Position numbers and translations under genes: made by a program
Notes under the pieces: model-generated
Told to the model about the DNA's origin: nothing
Database searches by the model: none
Seen by the model: only the letters and a program-made list of their open reading frames with translations
Shown: piece by piece, positions 13,906 to 29,527 of the stretch
Numbering within the stretch: the first letter of the stretch is position 1
How the letters are laid out: every line of letters begins with the position of its first letter
From: Lachnospiraceae bacterium
GTDB taxonomy: Bacteria > Bacillota > Clostridia > Lachnospirales > Lachnospiraceae
Direction: 5' to 3'
NCBI GenBank assembly: GCA_022793375.1
Contig: JAAWCS010000041.1
Location: 1 to 32,908, forward strand
DNA length: 32,908 nt

Positions 13906-16341
13906 TCAATCCGCTGCCTCGTCGATGTCCGGCTTTTTCACCAACCGCACCCGAAACAGTCCGTCCACCGTATCCCTGCGGATCGCCGCCGTCATTTCAT
14001 CCAGCATCCGATACGCTTCAATCCGGTACTCGACAGCCGGGTCTTTCTGCGCATAGGCCCGCATATGGATTCCGCGGCGCAGACGGTCGAGGGCGTCGAT
14101 ATGCTCGGTCCAGTTCTGGTCAACGGCCTGCAAAAGTATCATGCGCTCCAGGCGGCGGATGATGTCGGCATATTCCGCTTCTTTTGCCGCATATACCTCG
14201 TGCGCCCGGGTCTTAAGGATTTCCAGAAGCCGTGCTTTCGTTAGAGGTGTTGGCAGCGGATTGGTCAGTTCGCCGGCAGTTAAAAAGCAGCCGGTAAAGG
14301 TCAGTTCCAGGCCCTTGACAAGCCAGCCCTCCGGCTCATCGCCAATGCAGTAGTGGTCGACGGCTTCGCCCAGCCGCTGGTCGATCAGCGCGTAGATTTG
14401 CGCATGCATATCCTCCTCGGCCAGCACCCGGCGGCGCTGAGAATAGATGATATGACGCTGCTCGTTAACCACATCGTCGTACTTGAGCACTTGTTCGCGA
14501 GACTGAAAATGGGTGGATTCGATCCGCTTTTGAGCGCTTTCAATCGCGTTTCCTAACAGTTTCCCCTCCAGGGGCCGGCCGTCGTCCTCAGTCAGGCTTT
14601 CTAAGAGGGCTGCCGTCTTTTCTCCGCCGAAGAGACGGATCACTTCATCCTCCAGCGATACGTAGAAACGGCTCTCGCCCGGGTCGCCCTGGCGGCCGGC
14701 GCGGCCGCGCAGCTGATTGTCGATGCGGCGGGCTTCGTGGCGCTCGGTGCCGATGATGAAAAGGCCGCCTGACGCGCGAACCTGCTCGCACTCCTTTGGC
14801 GTGCCGGGATTTCCGCCGAGAATAATGTCCGTACCGCGGCCGGCCATATTGGTGGCGATCGTTACCGAACCGGGGCGGCCAACCTGAGCGATGATGGCGG
14901 CCTCCTGCTCGTGGTATTTTGCGTTTAATACCGTATGGGGGACAGAGAGGGCCGTCAGCCGTGCCGACAAGAGCTCGCTCTTTTCAATGGAAACCGTGCC
15001 GACCAGCACCGGCTGCCCCTTCCGATGGCAGGCAAGGATCTGTTCGAGGATGGCCGCTATTTTGCTTTCCCGCGTGCGAAACACGGCGTCCGGATGGTCG
15101 ATGCGGACGACCGGCCGGTTTGTGGGGACCTCGACGACGTCCAGGCGGTAAATTTCGCGAAATTCTTTTTCTTCGGTTTTGGCCGTGCCGGTCATACCGG
15201 ACAATTTTTCGTACATACGGAAAAAATTCTGGTAGGTGATCGTAGCCAGCGTCTGACTTTCCTGCTTGATCTCCACCTCTTCTTTGGCTTCGATCGCCTG
15301 GTGCAGGCCCTCGTTGAAACGGCGGCCGTACATGATGCGGCCCGTAAATTCGTCAACAATAAAAATCGTCCCGTCCTGAACCACGTAATCCACGTCCCGC
15401 TGCATGACGCCCTGCGCCTTTAACGCCTGGTTAATATGGTGAGACAGCTGGGCGTTTCGCGGATCGCTGATATTGTCAATGCAGAAATATTGTTCGGCTT
15501 TGCGGACGCCGGCCGCCGTCAGCATGGCAGTGCGGGCTTTTTCGTCGACAATATAATCGCCGTCCGGCTCCGTGTCGTCCTCGGGATCTAATTCTTTGAC
15601 GCGGACCGGTTTGAGATATTTGGCAAAATGGTTGGCTTTTATGTAAATCTCATTCGATTCCCTGCCCTGGCCGGAGATAATTAGCGGTGTGCGGGCTTCA
15701 TCGATCAGGATACTGTCAATCTCATCAACGATCGCAAAAACATGTCCTCTCTGGACCGCGGCCTGCGCATCGACGACCATGTTGTCCCGCAGATAATCAA
15801 AGCCGAATTCCGAATTGGTGCCATAGGTAATGTCGGCGGCATAGGCCGCCTGGCGCTCGGACTGTCTCAGATCCGGATAAATCAGGCCGGTGGTAAGGCC
15901 CAGGAAATCGTAAACCTTTCCCATCCACCGGCAGTCGCGGCCGGCCAAATAATCGTTGACCGTAATGATATGGACGCCGCGCCCGCTCAAAGCGTTTAAA
16001 TAGGCCGGCAGGATTTCGGTCAGAGTCTTGCCCTCGCCGGTGCGCATTTCGGCGATCCGCCCCTGGTGCAGGATAATACCGCCGATCAGCTGCACATAAA
16101 AAGGCTTCATATGGAGAACGCGCCAGGCGGCCTCCCGGGCCGTGGCAAATGCCTCCGGCAGCAATGAATCAAGACTCTCTCCGGCAGCCAGCCGGCCCTT
16201 GAGTGCGGGCGTCATTGCCTTTAACTGCGCATCGTCCATAGCGCTGAAGCGGGCGTCGAGGGCCTCAATGCGGTCGGCGATGCGGCGAAGGGGCCGCAGC
16301 TGGGCTTCGTTGGCGTGAAAAAGGGAGCGAATCATTCCCAT
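13906..16341 (-). CDS. secA: Preprotein translocase ATPase SecA, without C-terminal zinc tail
   Basis: SecA drives proteins through the SecYEG channel at the inner face of the membrane. Walker A is MRTGEGKT at residues 99-106, Walker B-type segment is VDEIDSILIDEARTPL, and the helicase motifs MAGRGTDIILGGNPG and QLRGRAGRQGDPG are intact. At 811 residues it is slightly short. It ends at DIDEAAD and lacks the CxCxSGKK...CC zinc tail that many SecA1 proteins carry and that binds SecB or phospholipid. It could be the housekeeping SecA or a SecA2-type second copy; the window does not decide. The ATG at 16341 has TAGGAGG upstream, while the in-frame extension to 16425 covers promoter sequence. Confidence 0.93.
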   Translation of the reverse strand: MGMIRSLFHANEAQLRPLRRIADRIEALDARFSAMDDAQLKAMTPALKGRLAAGESLDSLLPEAFATAREAAWRVLHMKPFYVQLIGGIILHQGRIAEMRTGEGKTLTEILPAYLNALSGRGVHIITVNDYLAGRDCRWMGKVYDFLGLTTGLIYPDLRQSERQAAYAADITYGTNSEFGFDYLRDNMVVDAQAAVQRGHVFAIVDEIDSILIDEARTPLIISGQGRESNEIYIKANHFAKYLKPVRVKELDPEDDTEPDGDYIVDEKARTAMLTAAGVRKAEQYFCIDNISDPRNAQLSHHINQALKAQGVMQRDVDYVVQDGTIFIVDEFTGRIMYGRRFNEGLHQAIEAKEEVEIKQESQTLATITYQNFFRMYEKLSGMTGTAKTEEKEFREIYRLDVVEVPTNRPVVRIDHPDAVFRTRESKIAAILEQILACHRKGQPVLVGTVSIEKSELLSARLTALSVPHTVLNAKYHEQEAAIIAQVGRPGSVTIATNMAGRGTDIILGGNPGTPKECEQVRASGGLFIIGTERHEARRIDNQLRGRAGRQGDPGESRFYVSLEDEVIRLFGGEKTAALLESLTEDDGRPLEGKLLGNAIESAQKRIESTHFQSREQVLKYDDVVNEQRHIIYSQRRRVLAEEDMHAQIYALIDQRLGEAVDHYCIGDEPEGWLVKGLELTFTGCFLTAGELTNPLPTPLTKARLLEILKTRAHEVYAAKEAEYADIIRRLERMILLQAVDQNWTEHIDALDRLRRGIHMRAYAQKDPAVEYRIEAYRMLDEMTAAIRRDTVDGLFRVRLVKKPDIDEAAD

Positions 16342-16364
16342 AGTGTGTCCTCCTACAGCGCTTT

Positions 16365-16380
16365 TTGATAATAGTATCAA
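16365..16380. promoter_or_regulatory. 16-bp palindrome upstream of secA
   Basis: TTGATA-ATAG-TATCAA is a perfect inverted repeat with a 4-bp centre, 24 bases upstream of the secA ATG. It could be a regulator site or a small leader hairpin. It resembles CRP/FNR-family half-sites, but the 6-bp gap between TTGAT and ATCAA is not the FNR spacing. Confidence 0.35.
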
Positions 16381-16418
16381 CAGTGTACCATACTTTTGCA
16401 GCTTATGCCAGAAGATAT

Positions 16419-16447
16419 AACACAAGTATGCATATTTATGCTATAAT
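16419..16447 (+). promoter_or_regulatory. Probable mgtC promoter
   Basis: A perfect TATAAT (16442-16447) sits on the plus strand 234 bases before the MgtC-family ATG. At 17-bp distance the -35 position reads AACACA, a weak match, so activation or an extended -10 may be needed. Transcription from here would place both tandem repeats in the leader. Confidence 0.45.
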
Positions 16448-16455
16448 ATATTTAT

Positions 16456-16634
16456 ACATTATAGCGGCGCCGATTTGCCCACAGGTGAATCGTGTGCATC
16501 CCCCGGAGGGGGCATGTGCAAAGCACATGCTTTAATGTCCTCAGACATTATACCAGCGCCGATTCGCCATAGGTGAATCGTGTGCATCCGCTCCCCGGAG
16601 AGGGCATGTGCGCAGCACATGCTTTAATGTCCTC
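16456..16634 (+). repeat. Two tandem 89-bp structured repeats in the mgtC leader
   Basis: Two direct copies with an exact 89-bp offset begin at 16456 and 16545 (shared ACATTATA, then GCGCCGAT at 16467 and 16556). Each can fold into three stems: GATTYGCC with GGTGAATC (wobble pairs where the copies differ), a C-rich/G-rich stem around CCGGAG, and GCATGTGC with GCACATGC closing a 3-nt loop. The last stem is identical in both copies while its loop differs (AAA or GCA). Both end in CTTTAATGTCCTC. They fill most of the space between secA and the MgtC gene. They may be a dispersed palindromic repeat family or a tandem regulatory RNA. No known riboswitch consensus was recognised. Confidence 0.8.
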
Positions 16635-16680
16635 TGTCTTATGTATTATGGTTTACAATAATTATACAAAGGAGAACGCT

Positions 16681-17376
16681 ATGCTTCTGGAAAACATTTC
16701 GATTCTCAGAGACCTTACCCTTACTTCCGTCTTATTTCGGACCTTTTTGGCAATGCTTTTAGGCGGCATCCTGGGCTATGAACGGGAGAAAAAACGCCAT
16801 CCGGCCGGTTTCCGCACCTATCTGGTCGTGTGTCTTGGTTCTTCTCTGGCGATGATGACCGGCATTTATCTAAACGATTTGACCGGCAACGGCGATCCCG
16901 CCCGCATCGCGGCGCAGGTCATCAGCGGTATCGGCTTTTTGGGCGCCGGCACAATCCTTGTTACCCGCCAGCGGCAGGTGCGGGGGCTTACCACCGCGGC
17001 CGGACTGTGGGCTTCCGCCTGCCTGGGGCTGGCGCTGGGCGCCGGATTTTACAGCGGTGCGATCGTCAGCTTTCTTGCCATCTGGTGCTCCTTATGGATT
17101 CTGCGCATTGTCGACCAGCATCTGTATCTGCATTCCAAGGTTATGTGCCTCTATGTAGAGTTTGCCACGATCACCGATGTCAGCCACTTAATTTCGTATG
17201 CCCGCAATCAGCACTGTATGGTCACTAATATGGAACTGAACCGTTCCAAGGATCTGAGCCTTGGCTCCACGGTCTCCGCCATTATGACGCTCCAGTTTGA
17301 AGAACCCATTTCTCATGCCCATATTGTGGAATTGTACGGGGCCATCGAAGGCGTTACTTTTATTGAAGAACTCTAA
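16681..17376 (+). CDS. MgtC/SapB-family inner membrane protein
   Basis: A 231-residue membrane protein of the MgtC/SapB family. The N-terminal half has four to five helices (about residues 16-140) with the family signature GGILGYERE...GFRTYLVVCLGSSLAMM (residues 24-59) and GIGFLGAGTI. The C-terminal half is a soluble ACT-like domain. MgtC proteins are linked to low-Mg2+ survival and, in some species, to control of ATP synthase; whether that applies here is unknown. An upstream in-frame opening from 16573 crosses the repeats and is rejected: the ATG at 16681 follows AAAGGAG at good spacing and begins MLLENISILRDL. The long repeat-bearing leader suggests transcript-level control. Confidence 0.88.
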   Translation: MLLENISILRDLTLTSVLFRTFLAMLLGGILGYEREKKRHPAGFRTYLVVCLGSSLAMMTGIYLNDLTGNGDPARIAAQVISGIGFLGAGTILVTRQRQVRGLTTAAGLWASACLGLALGAGFYSGAIVSFLAIWCSLWILRIVDQHLYLHSKVMCLYVEFATITDVSHLISYARNQHCMVTNMELNRSKDLSLGSTVSAIMTLQFEEPISHAHIVELYGAIEGVTFIEEL

Positions 17377-17398
17377 ACGCGCCGCCGGCGTACCGCAA

Positions 17399-17434
17399 CA
17401 AAAAGCTGCCTCCCGCGGGAAGCAGCTTTTTTAT
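17399..17434. terminator. Bidirectional terminator between mgtC and rpoC
   Basis: AAAAAGCTGC and GCAGCTTTTT form a strong stem around CTCCCGCGGGAA, with T-runs in both directions. It lies between convergent stop codons and can serve both genes. It also means that rpoC is the last gene of its transcript. Confidence 0.88.
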
Positions 17435-17454
17435 TGTCTGTTTATTATACTCTC

Positions 17455-21246
<3,792 letters not shown>

Positions 21247-21264
21247 GAGTTTACTCCTTTCTCC

Positions 21265-25134
<3,870 letters not shown>

Positions 25135-25221
25135 TGACGTTTTCACCCCTGTTTTCTTTTTTCAGTCCATGTGGCAGCCACCCGTACATATGGCATACCA
25201 CACCACAATAGTGCATTCTTC

Positions 25222-25250
25222 ATAATAGCACGCGTCTGTCAAGCTGTCAA
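25222..25250 (-). promoter_or_regulatory. Strong sigma-A promoter of rpoBC
   Basis: On the minus strand TTGACA (25245-25250) and TATTAT (25222-25227) are 17 bp apart, a near-consensus promoter about 90 bases before the rpoB ATG. The leader that follows contains a short GTGG/CCAC hairpin but no clear attenuator. This explains how rpoBC is expressed without the rplJL operon. Confidence 0.8.
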
Positions 25251-25323
25251 CCATTTTTTTCTAATTTTTGTAATCTGATTTTTGTAATAATGAAATCACA
25301 ACATAAATTTTATGATTTGTTTA

Positions 25324-25347
25324 GAATTAAAATGAATCGTTTTGAAT
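25324..25347 (+). promoter_or_regulatory. Three GAAT elements in 10-bp phase upstream of the GRE promoter
   Basis: GAAT occurs at 25324, 25334 and 25344, exactly 10 bp apart and ending 8 bp before the -35 hexamer. The last two are extended to TGAATC. Same-face helical phasing just ahead of a promoter fits an activator or repressor array. The bound protein is unknown; the DeoR regulator downstream is a candidate. Confidence 0.4.
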
Positions 25348-25355
25348 CAAATCAA

Positions 25356-25384
25356 TTGACAATGCTTTCGCCCGGTGCTATACT
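25356..25384 (+). promoter_or_regulatory. Promoter of the glycyl radical enzyme operon
   Basis: TTGACA (25356-25361) and TATACT (25379-25384) are 17 bp apart, close to consensus, with the predicted start about 45 bases before the ATG at 25435. Such a strong core promoter implies that a repressor holds it off. Confidence 0.8.
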
Positions 25385-25396
25385 ACAAACAAGAGC

Positions 25397-25410
25397 CCTG
25401 TGAACACAGG
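25397..25410 (+). promoter_or_regulatory. CCTGTGAACACAGG palindrome at the transcription start of the GRE operon
   Basis: A perfect 14-bp inverted repeat (6-bp arms, 2-bp centre) lies a few bases downstream of the predicted transcription start and ahead of the AAGGAG site. The position is typical of an operator that blocks promoter clearance. With a 2-nt centre it is a poor RNA hairpin, so a DNA-binding site is more likely. Confidence 0.45.
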
Positions 25411-25434
25411 CAAGAATAAGGAGATGAGTATAGC

Positions 25435-27717
25435 ATGACAAAATCCATTGTAGAAGGTTCTCAAAATGTTGAGGTAAGCGTAAAGCTGCCCCCGGAAAAA
25501 TCCGCGCAGGAGCAGCTTGCGATCATGGAAGAATATACGCAGGTCCACCAGAAATCCCTGTCTCTTTCCCGGGAGCGCCGGGAGCTCAACTGCCTGAAGG
25601 TCATTTACCCCCGCCTGTTCCGTTCGATTGAAGAGCAGGACCGTTTTGCCGGCCGGCTCGATTTTCTTCCGATCGGTTTTGGCTGTGTGACCTCTTTGGG
25701 CGGCGTCGGTCACTACTGTGTTTTTAACAAACTGCGGGCAATGAAAGATGCTTTTGATACGCCCGCGGAAAAAGCCCGCATTGACGCCCTGTATGAATAC
25801 TGGACCGGCCACGATCTGAAAGCCCTTTACTGTGAGAAGGTCTTAACGCCCGATACGACCGGGCGCTTTATCGACTGCCGCTATCCCTTTATGGCAACGG
25901 CCCGTCTGTCCGGCATGATGCTCCATTATGACTGGCTCTGCGAATATGGAATCGACGGCCTGAAGGAGAAGGTCCGCGCACAGCTTTCCCGCCAGCCTGG
26001 CAACGAATATCTGCAGGTCTCCTTAGAGACGCTTACGCTTTTCCAAACCGTTGCCGATGCGCTCAGGGCGATGGCGCTCAAGGCTCAGGAGACAGCTGCA
26101 GACCGCCGCCGCGAGGAGCTTTCGCTGATTTGTTCGAGCCTGTCCGTCATCCGCTCACAGCCGCCGCAGACCTTTCATCAGGCAATCCAGCTGATCTGGC
26201 TCTATGCCCTTTTGGCCGGCTGCATCAATTACGGACGGATGGACGATATCCTGGGCCCCTATCTGGTGCGCGACTTAGAAAGCGGGCTCATCACACGCCA
26301 GGAGGCCCACGACTATTTGAAATCGCTGTGGACCCTGATCGAGAACCGGCGCACCACGGTCAACGGCCGCATCATCGTCGGCGGCTATGGCCGCAAGCAT
26401 CCGGCCGAGGCCGACGAGTTTGCCCGTCTGGCTATTGAAGTGACAAAGGAATGTCTCTATGTGGAGCCCCAGTTTACGCTGCGCCTGACAAAAGACACCC
26501 CGCAGGATATTATAGATATGGCGCTCGACAGTCTCGGAAAAGGAGCCACCTACCCGACGCTGTACAACGACGAGGTGAACGTGCCGGCCGTTATGCATGC
26601 CATGCGCCTGGACCGGGAGGCCGCCGAGCAGTATGTCCCCTTTGGCTGCGGCGAATTTGTCATCCAGGGGCAAAGCATCGGCACGCCCAATACGCTGCTA
26701 AACCTTTTAAAGCTGCTGACGATCACTTTAAATGAAGGAACCGATCCCTTTGACGGCCAGTACAAGGCCGGGCCCGTAACGATTCCTCCGGCAGACTCTT
26801 TCTCCACCTTTGATGAGCTTTACGATACCTACAAGAAGCTTTTGGATTATTATTTTGACCTGTCCGCCGATGCGCAGTACTATAGCTACGAAGCCATGAA
26901 CCAGGAGGTATCCTTCCTTTTTACCAGTCTTTTGATGGACGACTGCATTCAGAGAGGGAAAGCGCTGTTGGACGGCGGCGTCCGCTATCTGGGAGGCACA
27001 AACGAAACCTATGGCAATATCAATACTTCCGATTCGCTCTACGCCATCAAAACTCTGGTCTACGACCGGCAGGTCTATCGTCTGTCCGAGTTAGTCGAAG
27101 CGGCCGCCCACAATTTCGTCGGCTATGAGCGCATGCGCCAGGATCTTCTGGACTGCGGTAAATACGGCAACGATCTGGAGGAGGTCGATGCTCTTGCCAA
27201 TGACCTGTTCCTCTATGCTGCAAACGGCATCCGCGAGCGCGGCATTCAAAAAGGCATGCAGTACTATCTGATTGTCATCAGCAACAATCAGACCAACACC
27301 GAGTGGGGCCGCCAGACCGCCGCTTCGCCAGACGGCCGTCTGTCCGGCATGTATATGAACCCGGCCAACAATCCGCAGGGCGGCGCCGACAAGAGCGGGC
27401 CCACGGCCGTGCTCAATTCCCTGCGCCGGTTTGAGGCCAAGTATCATGGAGGTTCCGTACAGAACATCAAGTTTACGCCAAATATGTTCAACCAGAACCG
27501 CGAAAAAATAAAGGCCCTATTCCGCACCTACTTTAAACACGGCGGCTGCCACCTGATGGTGACGGTCGTTGACCGGGGCGTTTTGGAGGACGCGCAGAAG
27601 CATCCCGAAAAATATCCCAACCTGATTGTCCGCGTCAGCGGCTTCAGCGCGGTCTTTGTCCATCTGGAACGAGACGTACAGGACGAATTATTGAGCAGGG
27701 TATTATATGATGAATAA
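25435..27717 (+). CDS. Glycyl radical enzyme (PFL-like family), substrate unknown
   Basis: A 760-residue anaerobic enzyme of the pyruvate formate-lyase/glycyl radical family. The radical site is RVSGFSAVF with Gly736, 24 residues from the C-terminus. The thiyl cysteine is Cys405, with Glu407, in PFGCGEF; the C-x-E pair fits the dehydratase/lyase branch rather than true pyruvate formate-lyase, which has two adjacent cysteines. The Gly between Cys and Glu differs from the common GCVE or GCIE. The enzyme would be inactivated by oxygen. The start overlaps nothing and follows AAGGAG; the end overlaps its activase by 11 bases. Substrate classes for this branch include diols, choline, isethionate, hydroxyproline and anhydrohexitol phosphates. 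The DeoR regulator and nearby PTS hint at a phosphorylated sugar-like substrate (inference). Confidence 0.93.
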   Translation: MTKSIVEGSQNVEVSVKLPPEKSAQEQLAIMEEYTQVHQKSLSLSRERRELNCLKVIYPRLFRSIEEQDRFAGRLDFLPIGFGCVTSLGGVGHYCVFNKLRAMKDAFDTPAEKARIDALYEYWTGHDLKALYCEKVLTPDTTGRFIDCRYPFMATARLSGMMLHYDWLCEYGIDGLKEKVRAQLSRQPGNEYLQVSLETLTLFQTVADALRAMALKAQETAADRRREELSLICSSLSVIRSQPPQTFHQAIQLIWLYALLAGCINYGRMDDILGPYLVRDLESGLITRQEAHDYLKSLWTLIENRRTTVNGRIIVGGYGRKHPAEADEFARLAIEVTKECLYVEPQFTLRLTKDTPQDIIDMALDSLGKGATYPTLYNDEVNVPAVMHAMRLDREAAEQYVPFGCGEFVIQGQSIGTPNTLLNLLKLLTITLNEGTDPFDGQYKAGPVTIPPADSFSTFDELYDTYKKLLDYYFDLSADAQYYSYEAMNQEVSFLFTSLLMDDCIQRGKALLDGGVRYLGGTNETYGNINTSDSLYAIKTLVYDRQVYRLSELVEAAAHNFVGYERMRQDLLDCGKYGNDLEEVDALANDLFLYAANGIRERGIQKGMQYYLIVISNNQTNTEWGRQTAASPDGRLSGMYMNPANNPQGGADKSGPTAVLNSLRRFEAKYHGGSVQNIKFTPNMFNQNREKIKALFRTYFKHGGCHLMVTVVDRGVLEDAQKHPEKYPNLIVRVSGFSAVFVHLERDVQDELLSRVLYDE

Positions 27718-28633
27718 AGAACAACGGCCGACCTCCTTACAGGTCATGGAAATCGAACGCTTTGCCCTGCATGACGGGCCCGGCATCCGCAGCGTCGTCT
27801 TTCTGCAGGGCTGCCCCTTGCGCTGCCCCTGGTGCGCCAATCCGGAATCTCAGGCCTTTGCCCCCCAGCTAATGCATGCGGCCGCAAGCTGTACGTTGTG
27901 CGGCTCCTGCGCCGCCGGCTGCCCTCAAAAAGCGATCGCCGTCTTTGGCGGCTCCTTCCATATCGACCGCCGGCGCTGTCTCGGATGCGGGACCTGCGTC
28001 AAAACCTGCCCCAACCACGCGCTCCATTTTTCAAGCGCTTCTCAGTCCGTGGAGGAAATCCTGCGCGTTGTCGCCCGCGACGATGCTTATTATCAGGAAA
28101 GCGGCGGCGGCGTTACGATCTCCGGCGGCGAAGCTTTCTCTCAATTCCCCGGCTTGCTGGCGCTTGCTCGGGCTTTGAAGGACAGAAATTATCACCTGTG
28201 CCTGGAAACCAGCGGCCAGGCTCCGCTCGCCCATGTAAAGGAAATCTTCCCCTATATCGATCTGTTTTTGTTTGACATGAAGCATCTGGACTCCGCCAAA
28301 CTTCGGGACACCGCGCACGGCCTTTTGTCCGACATACGGGCCAACCTGGAATACATCTGTTCACAGGATCCTACGCGTATCATCCTGCGTGTGCCTGTTA
28401 TTCCCGAGTTCAATTATGAGCCGGCGCTGCTGCGCCAGATTGCCGATCTGGCCGTTTCCCTGGGAATTCCCGAGATTCATTATCTTCCTTTCCACACGCT
28501 GGGAAAGAGCAAGTATGAACAGCTGGCAATCCCTTACGCCTATGGCGAAAAAAAGATGCTGACCCGTCAGGACCTGATCCCCTTCCGGGAATACGCAAAA
28601 GCCCGGGGCCTGATCGCGAAAATCGGCGGATAA
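27707..28633 (+). CDS. Glycyl radical enzyme activase (radical SAM)
   Basis: A 308-residue radical SAM activase that abstracts hydrogen from the partner enzyme's glycine using S-adenosylmethionine. The SAM cluster motif GCPLRCPWC gives Cys36, Cys40 and Cys43. A ferredoxin-like insert adds two further four-cysteine sets (Cys62, 65, 68, 72 and Cys91, 94, 97, 101), which is typical of activases for the non-PFL glycyl radical enzymes and absent in Pfl[13 protein letters not shown] is the SAM-binding segment. It overlaps the radical enzyme gene by 11 bases, so it is certainly its partner. Two ATGs (27707 and 27710) are possible starts behind a weak AGCAGGG site. Confidence 0.95.
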   Translation: MMNKEQRPTSLQVMEIERFALHDGPGIRSVVFLQGCPLRCPWCANPESQAFAPQLMHAAASCTLCGSCAAGCPQKAIAVFGGSFHIDRRRCLGCGTCVKTCPNHALHFSSASQSVEEILRVVARDDAYYQESGGGVTISGGEAFSQFPGLLALARALKDRNYHLCLETSGQAPLAHVKEIFPYIDLFLFDMKHLDSAKLRDTAHGLLSDIRANLEYICSQDPTRIILRVPVIPEFNYEPALLRQIADLAVSLGIPEIHYLPFHTLGKSKYEQLAIPYAYGEKKMLTRQDLIPFREYAKARGLIAKIGG

Positions 28634-28675
28634 AATGCCTGTTCTTACCATATTATAAGTCTTTATATCTTTATC

Positions 28676-28704
28676 TTGACACGATTTTTTCAAGGAGTTA
28701 TGCT
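28676..28704 (+). promoter_or_regulatory. Promoter of the DeoR-family regulator gene
   Basis: TTGACA (28676-28681) and TATGCT (28699-28704) are separated by 17 bp, about 44 bases ahead of the ATG at 28748. The regulator therefore has its own promoter in addition to possible read-through from the activase gene. Confidence 0.65.
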
Positions 28705-28747
28705 AAATGGCAGAAGAGAAACCCATCTCGCCGCAGGAGGTTATATC

Positions 28748-29509
28748 ATGCTGTCACAAGAGCGTTTGTACCATATTATGAGCCTGATTCATACCAAGTC
28801 CTTTATCAGCATTGCCGATCTGATGCAGGATTTGCATGTTTCCAAATCCACCGTCAACCGGGATTTGATCGAGTTGGAGAAGCAGGGTCTGATCAAACGC
28901 GAGCGCGGGGGGGCTGTTCTCAAAAAAATGGCAGCCACCCTCTCCAGCTTTAACGAGGTCTCTGTCAATGACAAAGAATTTTTGCAGACCGATGAAAAAA
29001 AACAGGTCTGCGACCAGGCGGCCCAGACCATCCAGGACGGGGAATGCATCTATATTGATTCCGGCACCACCTCCACCTGGCTGCTGCCGCATCTGGCCGG
29101 CCGCCATTTAAAGCTGGTCACGGTCAGTCCCTATTTACTGCAAAAGCTCCCGCCTAATTTTATCGGCGACGTCTATCTCTTAGGCGGCGAATTTTCTCCC
29201 CGCCTGAACATGAGCATGGGCCCCATGACCATGGAGTTGATCGAACGCTTTAATTTTGACCGCGCCTACTTAACGACCAACGGCGTGAACGCCGAAACCG
29301 GCGAGGTATACATCTTTGATTTTGCGGTCGGCGCGATTAAATCCGCGGTCATGAAGCGCTCACAGCAGAATTACCTGCTGATCGACGATACCAAGTTCAA
29401 CACCCGCGGTCTGTGCACCTGGACTTATACCAGAAAATTCGACCGCATTTTTGTAAATTCCTTTCCGTCTCATCTGGAAATGCCGGACAACTACGTTTTA
29501 TGCGGATGA
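28748..29509 (+). CDS. DeoR/GlpR-family transcriptional regulator
   Basis: A 253-residue regulator. The N-terminal winged helix-turn-helix is at about residues 1-56 (ISIADLMQDLHVSKSTVNRD, then LIKRERGGAVL). The C-terminal sugar-phosphate sensor domain shows IDSGTTSTWLLPHL near 99-112 and LLIDDTKFNTRG. DeoR proteins are usually repressors released by a phosphorylated sugar intermediate. The frame opens upstream at a TTG (28676) within the promoter; the ATG at 28748 follows GCAGGAGG and is the start. It is the third gene after the glycyl radical enzyme and activase, so control of that operon, and perhaps of the PTS genes 3 kb away, is a sensible inference. Confidence 0.9.
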   Translation: MLSQERLYHIMSLIHTKSFISIADLMQDLHVSKSTVNRDLIELEKQGLIKRERGGAVLKKMAATLSSFNEVSVNDKEFLQTDEKKQVCDQAAQTIQDGECIYIDSGTTSTWLLPHLAGRHLKLVTVSPYLLQKLPPNFIGDVYLLGGEFSPRLNMSMGPMTMELIERFNFDRAYLTTNGVNAETGEVYIFDFAVGAIKSAVMKRSQQNYLLIDDTKFNTRGLCTWTYTRKFDRIFVNSFPSHLEMPDNYVLCG

Positions 29510-29527
29510 TTCGGCCTGTCCGGGCGC

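Noticed and set aside
16456..16634. CRISPR array
   Set aside because: There are only two units, they abut directly without spacers, and each unit is far longer than a CRISPR repeat.
16573..16680. Upstream extension of the MgtC-family protein
   Set aside because: The extra codons run through the second structured repeat and carry no signal; a well-placed AAAGGAG precedes the ATG at 16681.
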